NCBI RefSeq assembly: GCF_006438845.1
Contig: NZ_RCZJ01000002.1
Span: 571,145 to 635,144 of the forward strand
Reading direction: 5' to 3'
Origin: Variovorax ginsengisoli
GTDB taxonomy: Bacteria; Pseudomonadota; Gammaproteobacteria; Burkholderiales; Burkholderiaceae_C
Length of the DNA: 64,000 nucleotides
Made by a program: the position numbers and the translations under genes. How positions within the stretch are numbered: position 1 is the stretch's first letter; each line of letters begins with the position of its first letter. Below, piece after piece: positions 53,962 to 63,438 of this stretch. The notes under the pieces were generated by a model, which saw nothing but the letters and a program-made list of their open reading frames with translations, was not told the DNA's origin and did no database searches.

Positions 53962-55164
53962 ATGAAACTCATCGACTCGCTCGTTACCCAAGCCGCCGGC
54001 ATTGCGTCGATCCGACGCGACCTGCACGCCCACCCCGAACTCTGCTTCCAGGAAGTCCGCACCGCCGATGTCGTCGCGGCCAAGCTGACCGAGTGGGGCA
54101 TCCCGATCCACCGCGGCCTGGGCACCACCGGCGTGGTCGGCATCGTGAAGAACGGCACCAGCACGCGCGCCATCGGCCTGCGCGCCGACATGGACGCGCT
54201 GCCGGTGACCGAGCTCAACACTTTCGCGCACGCCAGCAAGCACCAGGGCAAGATGCACGCGTGCGGCCACGATGGCCACACCGCCATGCTGCTGGCCGCA
54301 GCCCAGCACCTGGCCAAGCACCGCAACTTCGACGGCACCGTCTACCTGATTTTCCAGCCGGCCGAAGAAGGCGGCGGCGGCGCGCGCGAGATGATCGCCG
54401 AGGGCCTGTTCGAGAAATTTCCGATGGACGCCGTCTACGGCATGCACAACTGGCCCGGCATGAAGGCCGGCCAGTTCGCGGTGAGCCCGGGGCCGGCGAT
54501 GGCGTCGAGCAACGACTTCAAGATCACGGTGCGCGGCAAGGGCGGCCATGCCGCACTGCCGCACACCGGCATCGACCCGGTGCCGGTGGCCTGCGAGATG
54601 GTGCAGGCCTTTCAGACCATCCTCACGCGCAGCAAGAAGCCCACCGAGACCGGCCTGATCTCGGTCACGATGATCCACGCCGGCGAAGCCAACAACGTGA
54701 TTCCCGACGCCTGCGAGTTGCAGGGCACGGTGCGCACCTTCACGATCGAGGTGCTCGACCTGATCGAAGCGCGCATGAAGAAGATCGCCGAGCACATCGC
54801 CGCGGCGCACGACGCCGAGGTCGACTTCTACTTCCACCGCAATTACCCGCCGACCATCAATTCGGTTGCCGAAGCGAATTTCGCCCGCGAGGTGATGGCC
54901 GGCATCGTCGGTGCCGAGAACGTGCTGCCGCAGGAAGGCGCCATGACCGCCGAAGACTTCGCTTTCATGCTGCAGGCCAAGCCAGGCGCCTACGCCTTCA
55001 TCGGCAATGGGGACGGCGCGCACCGCGACATGCACCACGGCGGGGGCCCGTGCACGCTGCACAACGCCAGCTATGACTTCAACGACGACCTGATCCCGCT
55101 GGGCGCGACCTGCTGGGTCGAGCTCGCCGAGCAGTTCCTCAAGCCGGGCAGGGCCGCGCTGTGA
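53962..55164 (+). CDS. M20-family amidohydrolase (hippurate hydrolase type)
   Basis: A 400-residue metal-dependent amidohydrolase that removes an acyl group from N-acyl amino acids. The metal motif MHACGHDGHTAM (Cys101, His103) and EEGGGGAREM, MHNWPG, FMLQAKPGAYAFIGNG are the M20D signature. I chose ATG 53962 (MKLIDSLVTQ), where the family N-terminus begins, over an in-frame extension in the repeat. The stop overlaps the next start by a GTGA. Confidence 0.9.
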   Translation: MKLIDSLVTQAAGIASIRRDLHAHPELCFQEVRTADVVAAKLTEWGIPIHRGLGTTGVVGIVKNGTSTRAIGLRADMDALPVTELNTFAHASKHQGKMHACGHDGHTAMLLAAAQHLAKHRNFDGTVYLIFQPAEEGGGGAREMIAEGLFEKFPMDAVYGMHNWPGMKAGQFAVSPGPAMASSNDFKITVRGKGGHAALPHTGIDPVPVACEMVQAFQTILTRSKKPTETGLISVTMIHAGEANNVIPDACELQGTVRTFTIEVLDLIEARMKKIAEHIAAAHDAEVDFYFHRNYPPTINSVAEANFAREVMAGIVGAENVLPQEGAMTAEDFAFMLQAKPGAYAFIGNGDGAHRDMHHGGGPCTLHNASYDFNDDLIPLGATCWVELAEQFLKPGRAAL

Positions 55165-56255
55165 TCGGCGTCGTCGAGGCGTTCTCTCCCAGCTATGCGC
55201 TGGCGCGGCAGAAATTCCTGCAAGGCTGCGTCGCCGCCGGCCTCACCGTCGACACGCACCCGCATCCGCTGAAGGGCCGCGACGGCGAAGAGCTTGCGAT
55301 GGACGTGGCCTATGACGGCCCGGCCGGCGCGCAGCAAATGCTGATCATCACAAGCGCCTGCCACGGCATCGAGGGCCACTGCGGCAGCGGCGTGCAGGTG
55401 TTCGCGCTGCACGATGCCGAGTGGCGCGACAAGGCGCGTGCAGCCGGCGTCGGCGTGCTCTACGTCCACGCGCTGAACCCGCACGGCTTCTCGCACGGCC
55501 GGCGCGTGACGCACGAGAACGTCGACATCAACCGCAACTTTCTCGACTTCGCGCAGCCGCTGCCGGTGAATGCCGCCTACGCCGAGTTGCACCCGCTGTT
55601 GCTGCCCAAGGCGTGGCCGCCCTCGGCGGAGAACCAGGCCGCGATCGACGGTTGGATCGCCAAGTACGGCGTGACCGCGTACCAGGCGGCGATTTCCGGC
55701 GGCCAGTATCAGTTCGACGACGGCCTCTTCTTCGGCGGCAAGGCGCCGACCTGGAGCAACCACACGTTGCGGCAAGTGCTGCGCACGCATGCGCAGAAGG
55801 CGAATCGGCTCGCGTGGATCGACCTGCACACCGGCCTCGGCCCGAACGGGCACGGCGAGCGCATCTACGCTGGCCGCGACGACGCCGTGGCCTATGCGCG
55901 CGCGAATGCCTGGTGGGGCAGCGAGACGGCGGTGACGTCGATGTACGACGGCTCGTCCACCTCGGCCCGGCTCACTGGCCTGATCTGCGGCGCGGTGTAC
56001 GAGGAATGCCCGCAGGCCGAGTACACCGGCATCGCGCTCGAATACGGCACGCAGCCGGTCCTCGAGGTGATGGGTTCGCTGCGCGCCGACCACTGGCTGC
56101 ACAAGCATCCGGAGGCGGCACCCGAACTGGCCGACGCGATCCATGCCCGCGTGAGAGACGCTTTCTACACCGACACCGATGCTTGGAAGGGCCAGATCAT
56201 CAGCCAGGCGCGGCAGGCGATGTTCCAGGCCGTCGACGGCTTGACCTCGGCCTGA
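55161..56255 (+). CDS. DUF2817-family (M14-like) putative zinc carboxypeptidase
   Basis: A 364-residue protein. Zinc-binding candidates are His68 and Glu71 in SACHGIEGHCGSG and the WIDLHTGLG histidine; NVDINRNF is a carboxypeptidase-like loop. This is the DUF2817 family of M14-like proteins. The start is GTG (55161) overlapping the amidohydrolase stop, so the two are probably co-translated and may act on the same peptide-like or acylated substrate. Substrate is unknown. Confidence 0.87.
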   Translation: MIGVVEAFSPSYALARQKFLQGCVAAGLTVDTHPHPLKGRDGEELAMDVAYDGPAGAQQMLIITSACHGIEGHCGSGVQVFALHDAEWRDKARAAGVGVLYVHALNPHGFSHGRRVTHENVDINRNFLDFAQPLPVNAAYAELHPLLLPKAWPPSAENQAAIDGWIAKYGVTAYQAAISGGQYQFDDGLFFGGKAPTWSNHTLRQVLRTHAQKANRLAWIDLHTGLGPNGHGERIYAGRDDAVAYARANAWWGSETAVTSMYDGSSTSARLTGLICGAVYEECPQAEYTGIALEYGTQPVLEVMGSLRADHWLHKHPEAAPELADAIHARVRDAFYTDTDAWKGQIISQARQAMFQAVDGLTSA

Positions 56256-56287
56256 ACGGCAAGGCCCGAGCGCTTTGCGCGTCCGCG

Positions 56288-57061
56288 TCAGACGGCGGCG
56301 GCGCGCGCCTCGGCGATCACCAGCAGCCCGTCCATGATGAGCCCGTCGACCAGTTCGAAAGGGCTGACCATCGAGGGCGCCATCTTCCAGCCTGCGCCGC
56401 CCGTCATGTAGCAGGCAGGGTCGGCGCCGCAATGCGTCTTCACGTGCTGGCGCATGCGCTCGACGGCGCCTGCAATGGCGTAGGTGCCGCCGCTGGTCAG
56501 CGCGTCGCTGGTGTTGGTCGGAAAGTCGCGCACCTCGCCGGTCGGCACGTGCAGGCCCGCAGTGCCCGACTCCAGCGCGCGCAGCATGATGCCGTGGCCC
56601 GGCAGGATCAACCCGCCCAGGAACTTGCCGTCGGTGTCGATGGCTTCGACCGTGACCGCGGTGCCGATCATCACCACCACCATCGGCCGCGCCGGCCCTT
56701 GCGACAGCATGCGGTGGCGCGCACCGATCATCGCGACCCAGCGGTCGGCGCCCAGGCGCGTGGGATGGTCGTAGCCGTTGACCAGGCCGGCCTCGGCGGC
56801 GCTCGACACGACCCAGCGCGGCACGCAGTCGAATCGCTCCACCACCTGCTCTTCGGCGCGACGGCGCACCGCATCGCCGGCCACCGCGCAACCCAGCATC
56901 GCGTCGGGCGACGCGAGGTCGGCCCATGGGCCTTCGGCCAGCCGCTCGATGTGATCCAGAAACTCCGCGCCGCTCGCCAGCAGTTCGGCACCGGGGCGCT
57001 GGGCCGCGTAGAGCGACCACTTGAGCCGGGTGTTGCCGATGTCGATGGCGAGGAAGGTCAT
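56288..57061 (-). CDS. coaX: Type III pantothenate kinase CoaX
   Basis: A 257-residue ASKHA-fold kinase for the first step of coenzyme A synthesis. It has the N-terminal [16 protein letters not shown] (phosphate loop), [28 protein letters not shown] and [15 protein letters not shown] motifs. It is convergent with the DUF2817 gene (32-base gap) and is followed on the same strand by no gene; the rhodanese gene is 26 bases upstream of it. Confidence 0.93.
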   Translation of the reverse strand: MTFLAIDIGNTRLKWSLYAAQRPGAELLASGAEFLDHIERLAEGPWADLASPDAMLGCAVAGDAVRRRAEEQVVERFDCVPRWVVSSAAEAGLVNGYDHPTRLGADRWVAMIGARHRMLSQGPARPMVVVMIGTAVTVEAIDTDGKFLGGLILPGHGIMLRALESGTAGLHVPTGEVRDFPTNTSDALTSGGTYAIAGAVERMRQHVKTHCGADPACYMTGGAGWKMAPSMVSPFELVDGLIMDGLLVIAEARAAAV

Positions 57062-57087
57062 GCCGGATTATTCGCGACGAAGTGCCG

Positions 57088-57510
57088 TCAGCTCTGTTTC
57101 CAGGGCAACCCACGAAAGCGCCACCCGCCGGCGCGTCCGCGATGGCCGTCCGCATCGGGGTGGCCCTCGAAGCCTTCAAGGATGTTGTAGGCCTCGATGC
57201 CCAGCTCGGCCGCGCGCTTGGCGGCGGCGATCGAGCGCACCCCGCTGCGGCACAGCAGCACGGCCTTGCCGCCGGCAGGCACGGCGGCGCGCAGGCCGTC
57301 GTCGAAACCCGGGTTCATCGCCATGCCCGGCCACTGCTTCCAGGCCAAAGGCACCGCGCCGGGCACGTAGCCCACCCATTCGCGCTCGGCGTCGGTGCGG
57401 ACGTCGACCAGCACCGCCTGGCCATCGGCCATCCACTGCGCGGCTTGTTCGGGCGTGACGTCGCCGGCGTAGCCATCGGCGGGGGTGAAACCGGTGTCTG
57501 TGGAGACCAT
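57088..57510 (-). CDS. Rhodanese-like sulfurtransferase
   Basis: A 140-residue single-domain rhodanese. The active-site loop is CRSGVRS with Cys87, and VLVDVRTDAEREWVGYVPGAV is the N-terminal hallmark. The start ATG is 57508-57510 (MVSTDTGFTPADGYAG). It is divergent from gor (54-base gap) and 26 bases before coaX. The frame stays open far upstream across the antisense of gor and amn but that part is not protein-like. Confidence 0.92.
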   Translation of the reverse strand: MVSTDTGFTPADGYAGDVTPEQAAQWMADGQAVLVDVRTDAEREWVGYVPGAVPLAWKQWPGMAMNPGFDDGLRAAVPAGGKAVLLCRSGVRSIAAAKRAAELGIEAYNILEGFEGHPDADGHRGRAGGWRFRGLPWKQS

Positions 57511-57564
57511 GTCGTTCCTCGAATTTCGGGTGCTTGAGCTTACAGTCGCGGCAAGGAAAACCGA

Positions 57565-58929
57565 ATGCCCACATACGACTTCGATCTCTTCGTCATCGGC
57601 GGCGGCAGCGGCGGCGTGCGTGCCGCACGCATGGCCGCACAACGCGGGGCGCGCGTGGCGCTGGCGGAGGCTGCCGAACTGGGCGGGACCTGCGTCAACG
57701 TCGGCTGCATTCCGAAAAAGCTCTACAGCTACGCCGCCAGCTACGCCGAAGCCTTCGACGAGGCGCCCGGCTACGGCTGGCAGACCGGTGAAGCGCGCTT
57801 CGATTGGGAAGTGCTCAAGGCCAACGCCGCCGGCGAGATCCGCCGACTCAACACCGTCTATGGCGGGCTGCTCGACGCGGCGGGGGTCACGCTCGTCACC
57901 GGCTGGGCGAACCTCGAGGATGCACACACGGTCAAGGTGGGCAACGCACGCCACACGGCGCGCCACATCCTCGTGGCGACGGGCGGCCGACCTTTCGTCC
58001 CGGATTTTCCGGGTCGCGAGCATGTTCAGGTGTCGGATGCGATGTTCGACCTGCCGACCTTCCCGAAGCGGCTCGTCATCGTGGGCGGCGGCTACATCGC
58101 CTGCGAGTTCGCGTCCATTTTCAACGGCCTGGGCGCGCAGGTGACGCTGGTGCAGCGCCAGGCGCATCTGCTGAGCGATTTCGACGAGGACGTGCGCGAG
58201 TTTCTGGCGCGAGAAATGGGCAAGGCCGGTGTCGACATCCGGCTCAACGCCGAGGTCGCGTCGGTCGCACGCGGCCGCGGCAAGGACGCCCCGCTTGCCG
58301 TCATGCTTTCGCGCGGCCAGCAGTTGGAGGCCGACACCGTGCTGTATGCCACCGGCCGCGTGCCCAACACCGAAGGGCTGTGCCTGGAGGCCGCAGGCGT
58401 GGCGCTCGACGCGCGCGGTGCGGTGAAGGTCGACGCGCGCTATCGCAGCAGCGTGCCGTCCATCTACGCCGTGGGCGACGTTTCGACCCGGATGCAACTC
58501 ACGCCGGTCGCGCTGGCCGAGGCGATGGCCGTGGTCGATGCGCTGTTCGGCAACGGCCAACGCAAGGTGGACTACGACTGCATCCCGACCGCCGTCTTCA
58601 CGCATCCCAACGTCGGCACCTGCGGGCTGACCGAGGCCGCGGCACGCAAGAAGTACGGGAAGATCACGCTCTTCAGCAGCGAGTTCAAGACACTGCGTCA
58701 TACGATTTCGGGCCGCGACGAGCGCACCTTTCTCAAGCTGATCGTCGACCCTGCGAGCGACCGCGTGATCGGCCTGCACATGGTCGGACCCGAGGCCGGC
58801 GAAACGGTGCAGGGCTTTGCCGTCGCGATGCGCGCGGGCGCCACCAAGGCCGACTTCGACAGCACCATCGGCATCCATCCGACGGTGGCCGAAGAGTTCG
58901 TGACGATGCGCGATCCGATGCCGGGCTAG
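57565..58929 (+). CDS. gor: Glutathione reductase
   Basis: A 454-residue FAD/NADPH flavoenzyme. FAD motif GGGSGG (residues 12-17), redox disulfide Cys43/Cys48 in GTCVNVGCIPKK, NADPH loop VGGGYIACEFASIF, and the C-terminal GIHPTVAEEFVTM with catalytic His. It keeps the cytoplasmic glutathione pool reduced. The family also contains close relatives of other specificity, but the C-terminal and redox motifs fit Gor. Confidence 0.93.
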   Translation: MPTYDFDLFVIGGGSGGVRAARMAAQRGARVALAEAAELGGTCVNVGCIPKKLYSYAASYAEAFDEAPGYGWQTGEARFDWEVLKANAAGEIRRLNTVYGGLLDAAGVTLVTGWANLEDAHTVKVGNARHTARHILVATGGRPFVPDFPGREHVQVSDAMFDLPTFPKRLVIVGGGYIACEFASIFNGLGAQVTLVQRQAHLLSDFDEDVREFLAREMGKAGVDIRLNAEVASVARGRGKDAPLAVMLSRGQQLEADTVLYATGRVPNTEGLCLEAAGVALDARGAVKVDARYRSSVPSIYAVGDVSTRMQLTPVALAEAMAVVDALFGNGQRKVDYDCIPTAVFTHPNVGTCGLTEAAARKKYGKITLFSSEFKTLRHTISGRDERTFLKLIVDPASDRVIGLHMVGPEAGETVQGFAVAMRAGATKADFDSTIGIHPTVAEEFVTMRDPMPG

Positions 58930-58946
58930 CACCGATCCCGAACTCT

Positions 58947-58967
58947 CCGCCCCCCGCAAGCGGGCGG
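58947..58967. terminator. Weak hairpin after gor
   Basis: CCGCCC (58947-58952) and GGGCGG (58962-58967) pair around a 9-base loop in the 57-base gap between gor and amn. There is no T-run, so it is a candidate only. Confidence 0.3.
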
Positions 58968-58986
58968 CTGCATTGCACAATGCCGC

Positions 58987-60471
58987 ATGCCTTACATGCC
59001 ACCCTTCGTCGCCCCCGCCCGCTTCACCGACGCCGCTGCGGCGCTGGCGCAGGTCCAGATGATCTATCAGCAGGCGCTGGCGCATCTGCGCGACTCGATG
59101 CTGCGCTTCGTCGCCGGCGAGACGCTGCCGGGCCGGGTCCGTGCCTGCTACCCGTTCGTTCGGGTCCACACGCACACCGTGTCGCGCCAGAGCCCGCCGA
59201 CCACCGCTGGCCTGAGCTACGGCTTCGTGGCCGGCCCGGGGCGCTACGAGACCACGCTGACGCGGCCCGACCTGTTTCACCGCTATTACCTGGAGCAGTT
59301 CCGCCTGCTGCTGGAGAACCACGGCGTCGAGCTCGAGATCGGCACGGCCACGCAGCCGATCCCGATCCACTTCTCCTTCGCCGAGAACGACCACATCGAA
59401 GGCACGATGAGCGCCGAACGCCGTGCCCTGATGCGCGACGTGTTCGACCTGCCCGACCTGGCCGCCATGGACGACGGCATCGCCAACGGCACCTACGAGC
59501 CGAAGGCCGGCGAGCCCCAGCCACTGGCGCTCTTCACCGCTGCGCGGGTCGACTATTCGTTGCACCGGCTGCGCCACTACACCGGCACCGCGCCGGAGTG
59601 GTTCCAGAACTTCGTGCTTTTCACCAACTACCAGTTCTACATCGATGAGTTCGTGGCGCTCGGCCACGAGGAGATGGCCGATCCGGCGAGCCCCTATGTG
59701 GCCTTCATCGAACCGGGCAACGTGACGAACTACCGCAGCGGCTATGAAGGCCCCGAGGGCGGCATGGCGCCGCCGCGGTTGCCGCAAATGCCGGCCTACC
59801 ACCTGGTGCGCGAGGACCGCACCGGCATCACCATGGTCAATATCGGCGTCGGCCCGTCGAACGCCAAGACCATCACCGACCACATCGCCGTCCTGCGCCC
59901 GCACGCCTGGATGATGCTGGGCCACTGCGCCGGCCTGCGCAACAGCCAGCAGCTGGGCGACTATGTGCTGGCCCATGCGTATGTGCGCGAGGACCACGTG
60001 CTCGACGAGGAACTGCCGCTGTGGGTGCCGATCCCGGCGCTGGCTGAGATCCAGCTCGCGCTCGAGAAGGCGGTGGCGGAGGTCACGCAGCTCGACGGGC
60101 CCGCCCTCAAGACCCTCATGCGCACCGGCACCGTGGCGAGCACCGACAACCGCAACTGGGAACTGCTGCCGCAGAACGAGCCGCAGCGCCGTTTCAGCCA
60201 GAGCCGGGCCGTGGCGCTCGACATGGAAAGCGCCACCATCGCCGCCAACGGTTTCCGTTTCCGCGTGCCCTACGGCACGCTGCTGTGCGTGTCCGACAAG
60301 CCGCTGCACGGCGAGATCAAGCTGCCGGGCATGGCCAATCATTTCTATCGTGAGCGCGTGGAGCAGCATCTGCGCATCGGCATGAAGGCGATCGAGATCC
60401 TGCGCGCCGAGGGTTCGAGCCGACTGCACAGCCGCAAGCTGCGCAGCTTTGCCGAGGTGGCGTTCCAATAG
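58987..60471 (+). CDS. amn: AMP nucleosidase
   Basis: A 494-residue enzyme that splits AMP into adenine and ribose-5-phosphate. The N-terminal AMNp_N-like domain (HTVSRQSPPTTAGLSYGFVAGPG, RYYLEQF) is followed by a phosphorylase-type catalytic domain (TGITMVNIGVGPSNAKTITDH, MLGHCAGLRNSQQLGDYVLAHAYVRED, MESATIAANGFRFRVPYGTLLCVSDKPLHG). A terminator follows at 60477. Confidence 0.95.
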   Translation: MPYMPPFVAPARFTDAAAALAQVQMIYQQALAHLRDSMLRFVAGETLPGRVRACYPFVRVHTHTVSRQSPPTTAGLSYGFVAGPGRYETTLTRPDLFHRYYLEQFRLLLENHGVELEIGTATQPIPIHFSFAENDHIEGTMSAERRALMRDVFDLPDLAAMDDGIANGTYEPKAGEPQPLALFTAARVDYSLHRLRHYTGTAPEWFQNFVLFTNYQFYIDEFVALGHEEMADPASPYVAFIEPGNVTNYRSGYEGPEGGMAPPRLPQMPAYHLVREDRTGITMVNIGVGPSNAKTITDHIAVLRPHAWMMLGHCAGLRNSQQLGDYVLAHAYVREDHVLDEELPLWVPIPALAEIQLALEKAVAEVTQLDGPALKTLMRTGTVASTDNRNWELLPQNEPQRRFSQSRAVALDMESATIAANGFRFRVPYGTLLCVSDKPLHGEIKLPGMANHFYRERVEQHLRIGMKAIEILRAEGSSRLHSRKLRSFAEVAFQ

Positions 60472-60476
60472 GCCGA

Positions 60477-60513
60477 CCGTGCCGCTGCGCAGGGGCGGCG
60501 CGGCGTGTCTTTT
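60477..60513 (+). terminator. Probable terminator of amn
   Basis: A 9-base stem CCGTGCCGC (60477-60485) and GCGGCGCGG (60495-60503) with one G-U pair, 9-base loop, then CGTGTCTTTT. It starts 5 bases past the amn stop. Confidence 0.55.
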
Positions 60514-60600
60514 GACATAGCGGCGTGCGCTATCTTCCCGCGTTCAAGTCACGGCCTGCATCGGGCCTATCATCGCCCCCGAAAGAATCGCCGCGCAGAG

Positions 60601-61203
60601 ATGCCAGGAACCTCCGAACACTTGCTCCGGGCGAGCCCTCCAGTGGAATCCGACATTCTCGACGCCCTGCGAACGGCCACCGCCCCCCTCCACGCCGAGG
60701 TCGACCAGTGCCTGCCTCTGGCCCAGCCTGTGCCCGACCTGGCGGCCTATCGGTCCCATCTGCGTCTGCTCGATGCATGGATGCGCCGTCTGGCTGCTTT
60801 CGAGCCGAATCCCGTGCCGCTGGAAGCACACCGCGCCGCGGTGGCCGACGACCTGCGGACCTGTGACGCGCTGCTGCCGACCCCGGCGGACGCGCTGCAT
60901 CACGACACGACCCCGCCGCAGCCACGCAGCGCCGCCTTTCTGTGGGGCGTGTCGTACGTGCTCGAAGGCTCGCGCCTGGGCGGCCGCGTGCTTTACCGGC
61001 GCCTGGCCGAGCCGCTGGCGCCCCATCCGCTGAACTACCTGCAAGGTGAGGGCGAGCAGACCGGCGCGCAATGGAAGCGATTCGTGGCCAGGCTGCAGGC
61101 GCAGTCTTTCGGACCCGACGAGGTTCGCAGTGCCTGCGAAGGCGCGGTCGACGCTTTCGAGCTGCTGCTGCAATGCCATCGGCAGACGGAGCGGGCCGCA
61201 TGA
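60601..61203 (+). CDS. bphO: Biliverdin-forming heme oxygenase (bacteriophytochrome-linked)
   Basis: A 200-residue heme oxygenase that opens heme to biliverdin, the chromophore of the next gene product. The proximal His31 is in APLHAEVDQ, and WGVSYVLEGSRLGGRVLYRRL is the distal helix with the G-S-x-L-G-G flexible loop. The start ATG 60601 gives the usual length; upstream codons are not homologous. The stop overlaps the bphP start by 4 bases (ATGA). Confidence 0.9.
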   Translation: MPGTSEHLLRASPPVESDILDALRTATAPLHAEVDQCLPLAQPVPDLAAYRSHLRLLDAWMRRLAAFEPNPVPLEAHRAAVADDLRTCDALLPTPADALHHDTTPPQPRSAAFLWGVSYVLEGSRLGGRVLYRRLAEPLAPHPLNYLQGEGEQTGAQWKRFVARLQAQSFGPDEVRSACEGAVDAFELLLQCHRQTERAA

Positions 61204-63419
61204 GCGAGACGCTGCCGATCAACCTCGACAACTGTGCACGCGAGCCGATCCACATTCCGGGGTTGATCCAGTCGCACGGTGCGCTGCTGGCCTTCTCGAG
61301 CGAGGGTGTCGTCACCCATGCCAGCGCGAACGCCGCCACGCTGCTCGGCGCCACGACCCCAGCGGTCGGCGAAGCCCTGGCGAATGCGCACTTCGAGGGC
61401 GACCTCGGCGTGCACGAAGCCATTCGCGAACTGCTGGTGTCGGCCGACGGCGACGGCCTCCCTTTCAGCCTCGAGGTGCGGTTGCATGAGCAGGTGTTCG
61501 ACCTGGTGGTGCATCGCAGCGGCGGCCTGGTGATCGCCGAATTCGAGCTGCGTCCCGCCAGCATCGACGTGATGGCCGACTTCGCGCTCAAGGCGCATCG
61601 CGCGATGGAACGCATCAAGCGGCAAAAGTCGATGCGCAGCCTGATGGTGTTCGCGGTCGGCGCGGTGCGCCAGTTGACCGGCTTCGACCGGGTGATGGCC
61701 TACCGCTTTCGCCACGACGACAGCGGCGAGGTCGTGGCAGAGGACCGCGCCGAAACGCTCGAACCCTTCGTGGGCCGACGCTACCCGGCGAGCGACATCC
61801 CGGCGCAGGCGCGGCGCCTCTACGTGGTGAACACGCTGCGCCTGATCGCCGATGTCCTCGCGGCGCCTGTCGCTCTCACGGCCGCCCCCGACAGCGGCGC
61901 GCTCGACATGAGCCACTGCGTGCTTCGCAGCGTGTCGCCGATCCATATCGAGTATCTGCAGAACATGGGCGTGGGCGCGTCGATGAGCATCTCGATCGTC
62001 GTCAACGGCCAGCTCTGGGGCATGCTGGCCTGCCATCACATGAGCCCGCTGCAGGTGCCCTACTCCGTGCGCATGGCCTGCGACGTGCTCGCGCAGATCC
62101 TCGCGGCCAACGTGCAGAGTCTGACCGCCGGGGAGCATGCCAAGCGCAGCGCCGACGCCGCCGATCTGCGCAGCCGCCTGATCGAGGCCGCGCTGCACGC
62201 CGACGACACCGCGAGTGCCTTGATCGCCCGCGCGGCCGACGTCGCAACGGCCTTCAGCGCGCACGCGGTGCTGATCGCCGAGGAGTCCAAGCTGCACGTC
62301 GAGGGTGACGTGCCGCGGGACTTCGCCGTCCAGCTGATCCAGTGGCTCGATGCGGGTCAGGCGCCGGCCGGCCACCTGCTCGCCACCGCATCGCTCAAGC
62401 AGCTGGCGCCAGCGCTGGCAGGCGGGCCGGGCGTGTGGTGCGGCGTGCTCGCGCTGTCCTTCGACCCGGCGGCCCACGGCTGGCTGGTGCTGCTGCGCAA
62501 GGAGCAGATCGAGACGATCGAGTGGGGCGGTCATCCGGAGAAGACCTACAAGATCGGCCCGCTGGGCCCGCGGCTCACACCGCGCGGGTCCTTCGATGTC
62601 TGGCGCGAGACGGTGCGTGACAGCGCGGTGCCCTGGGACACGTACGACCTCGAATTCGGGCGCCGTCTGCTCGACGAACTGCTGCGCGCGCGCACCGCGC
62701 GGCTCGCCGACATTTCGCGCGGGCGTTCCGAGCTGATGGCGATGCTGGGCCACGACCTGCGCGACCCGCTCCAATCGATCGCGATGGCGGCACGGCTGCT
62801 GGGCAAGGACGCCGAGGGCGATGGCGCGCGCGACCCGAGCACAGGCCGCCGAATGGGCCAGCGCATCCAGGCCTCGAGCACGCGCATGGCACGGATGATC
62901 GCGCAGGTGCTCGACATGTCGCGGCTGCAGAACGACGGCGCCATGGAGGTACGTCGCACCGAGGTCGATCTCGTGCTGCTGCTCGACGACCTGCTCGACG
63001 AGATGCGCACCGCCCACCCTGGCGTGCACGTGGTGCGGCGGGCGCCGGAAAGCCTGGTCGCCTGGGTCGACGGCGACCGCATGGCGCAGGTCTTCACCAA
63101 TCTGGTGAGCAATGCCCGCCACCACGGCGCACCGGGCGAGCCGCTGGTCGTCGAGCTCGGCAGCCACGACGGGCAGGCGACGCTGGCGGTGCGCAACGTC
63201 AGCGCACCGATCCCGTCCGACATCGAAGCGCAGCTCTTCAACGCCTTCAAGCGCCGCGAACAGGCCAATCCGCGCAACAAGGGCGGGCTGGGTTTGGGGC
63301 TTTACATCGCGCACGCGATCGTCGCGGCACACGGTGGCACCATCACCTATGCGTACGCTGCGCCCTTCGTGGTGTTCAGCGTGCGATTCCCGCTTGCACC
63401 GCCGGCACCCCCGGCTTGA
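61200..63419 (+). CDS. bphP: Bacteriophytochrome histidine kinase
   Basis: A 739-residue red/far-red photoreceptor kinase. Chromophore-binding Cys12 is in DNCAREPIHIPGLIQSHG (PAS domain). The GAF domain (about 130-300) has YPASDIPAQARRLYVVNTLR with Asp199, and MSHCVLRSVSPIHIEYLQNMG. The PHY domain follows (about 310-490), then a HisKA with His518 in GHDLRDPLQSI, and an HATPase domain (VFTNLVSNARHHG, NKGGLGLGLYIAHAIVAAHGG). No response regulator is near. It is co-translated with bphO, so chromophore supply and receptor are made together. Confidence 0.95.
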   Translation: MSETLPINLDNCAREPIHIPGLIQSHGALLAFSSEGVVTHASANAATLLGATTPAVGEALANAHFEGDLGVHEAIRELLVSADGDGLPFSLEVRLHEQVFDLVVHRSGGLVIAEFELRPASIDVMADFALKAHRAMERIKRQKSMRSLMVFAVGAVRQLTGFDRVMAYRFRHDDSGEVVAEDRAETLEPFVGRRYPASDIPAQARRLYVVNTLRLIADVLAAPVALTAAPDSGALDMSHCVLRSVSPIHIEYLQNMGVGASMSISIVVNGQLWGMLACHHMSPLQVPYSVRMACDVLAQILAANVQSLTAGEHAKRSADAADLRSRLIEAALHADDTASALIARAADVATAFSAHAVLIAEESKLHVEGDVPRDFAVQLIQWLDAGQAPAGHLLATASLKQLAPALAGGPGVWCGVLALSFDPAAHGWLVLLRKEQIETIEWGGHPEKTYKIGPLGPRLTPRGSFDVWRETVRDSAVPWDTYDLEFGRRLLDELLRARTARLADISRGRSELMAMLGHDLRDPLQSIAMAARLLGKDAEGDGARDPSTGRRMGQRIQASSTRMARMIAQVLDMSRLQNDGAMEVRRTEVDLVLLLDDLLDEMRTAHPGVHVVRRAPESLVAWVDGDRMAQVFTNLVSNARHHGAPGEPLVVELGSHDGQATLAVRNVSAPIPSDIEAQLFNAFKRREQANPRNKGGLGLGLYIAHAIVAAHGGTITYAYAAPFVVFSVRFPLAPPAPPA

Positions 63420-63438
63420 TTTTTCTCCTGACGACGCG

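Noticed and set aside
57088..60468. A 1,126-codon open frame on the minus strand across gor and amn
   Set aside because: Only the last 140 codons are a real gene (rhodanese). The rest is antisense to two clear genes and has the Arg/His/Ala-rich composition of a GC-driven shadow frame.
60512..60536. TTGACA and TATCTT before bphO as a promoter
   Set aside because: The spacing is only 13 bases, too short for a sigma-70 promoter, and the TTGACA overlaps the amn terminator tail.
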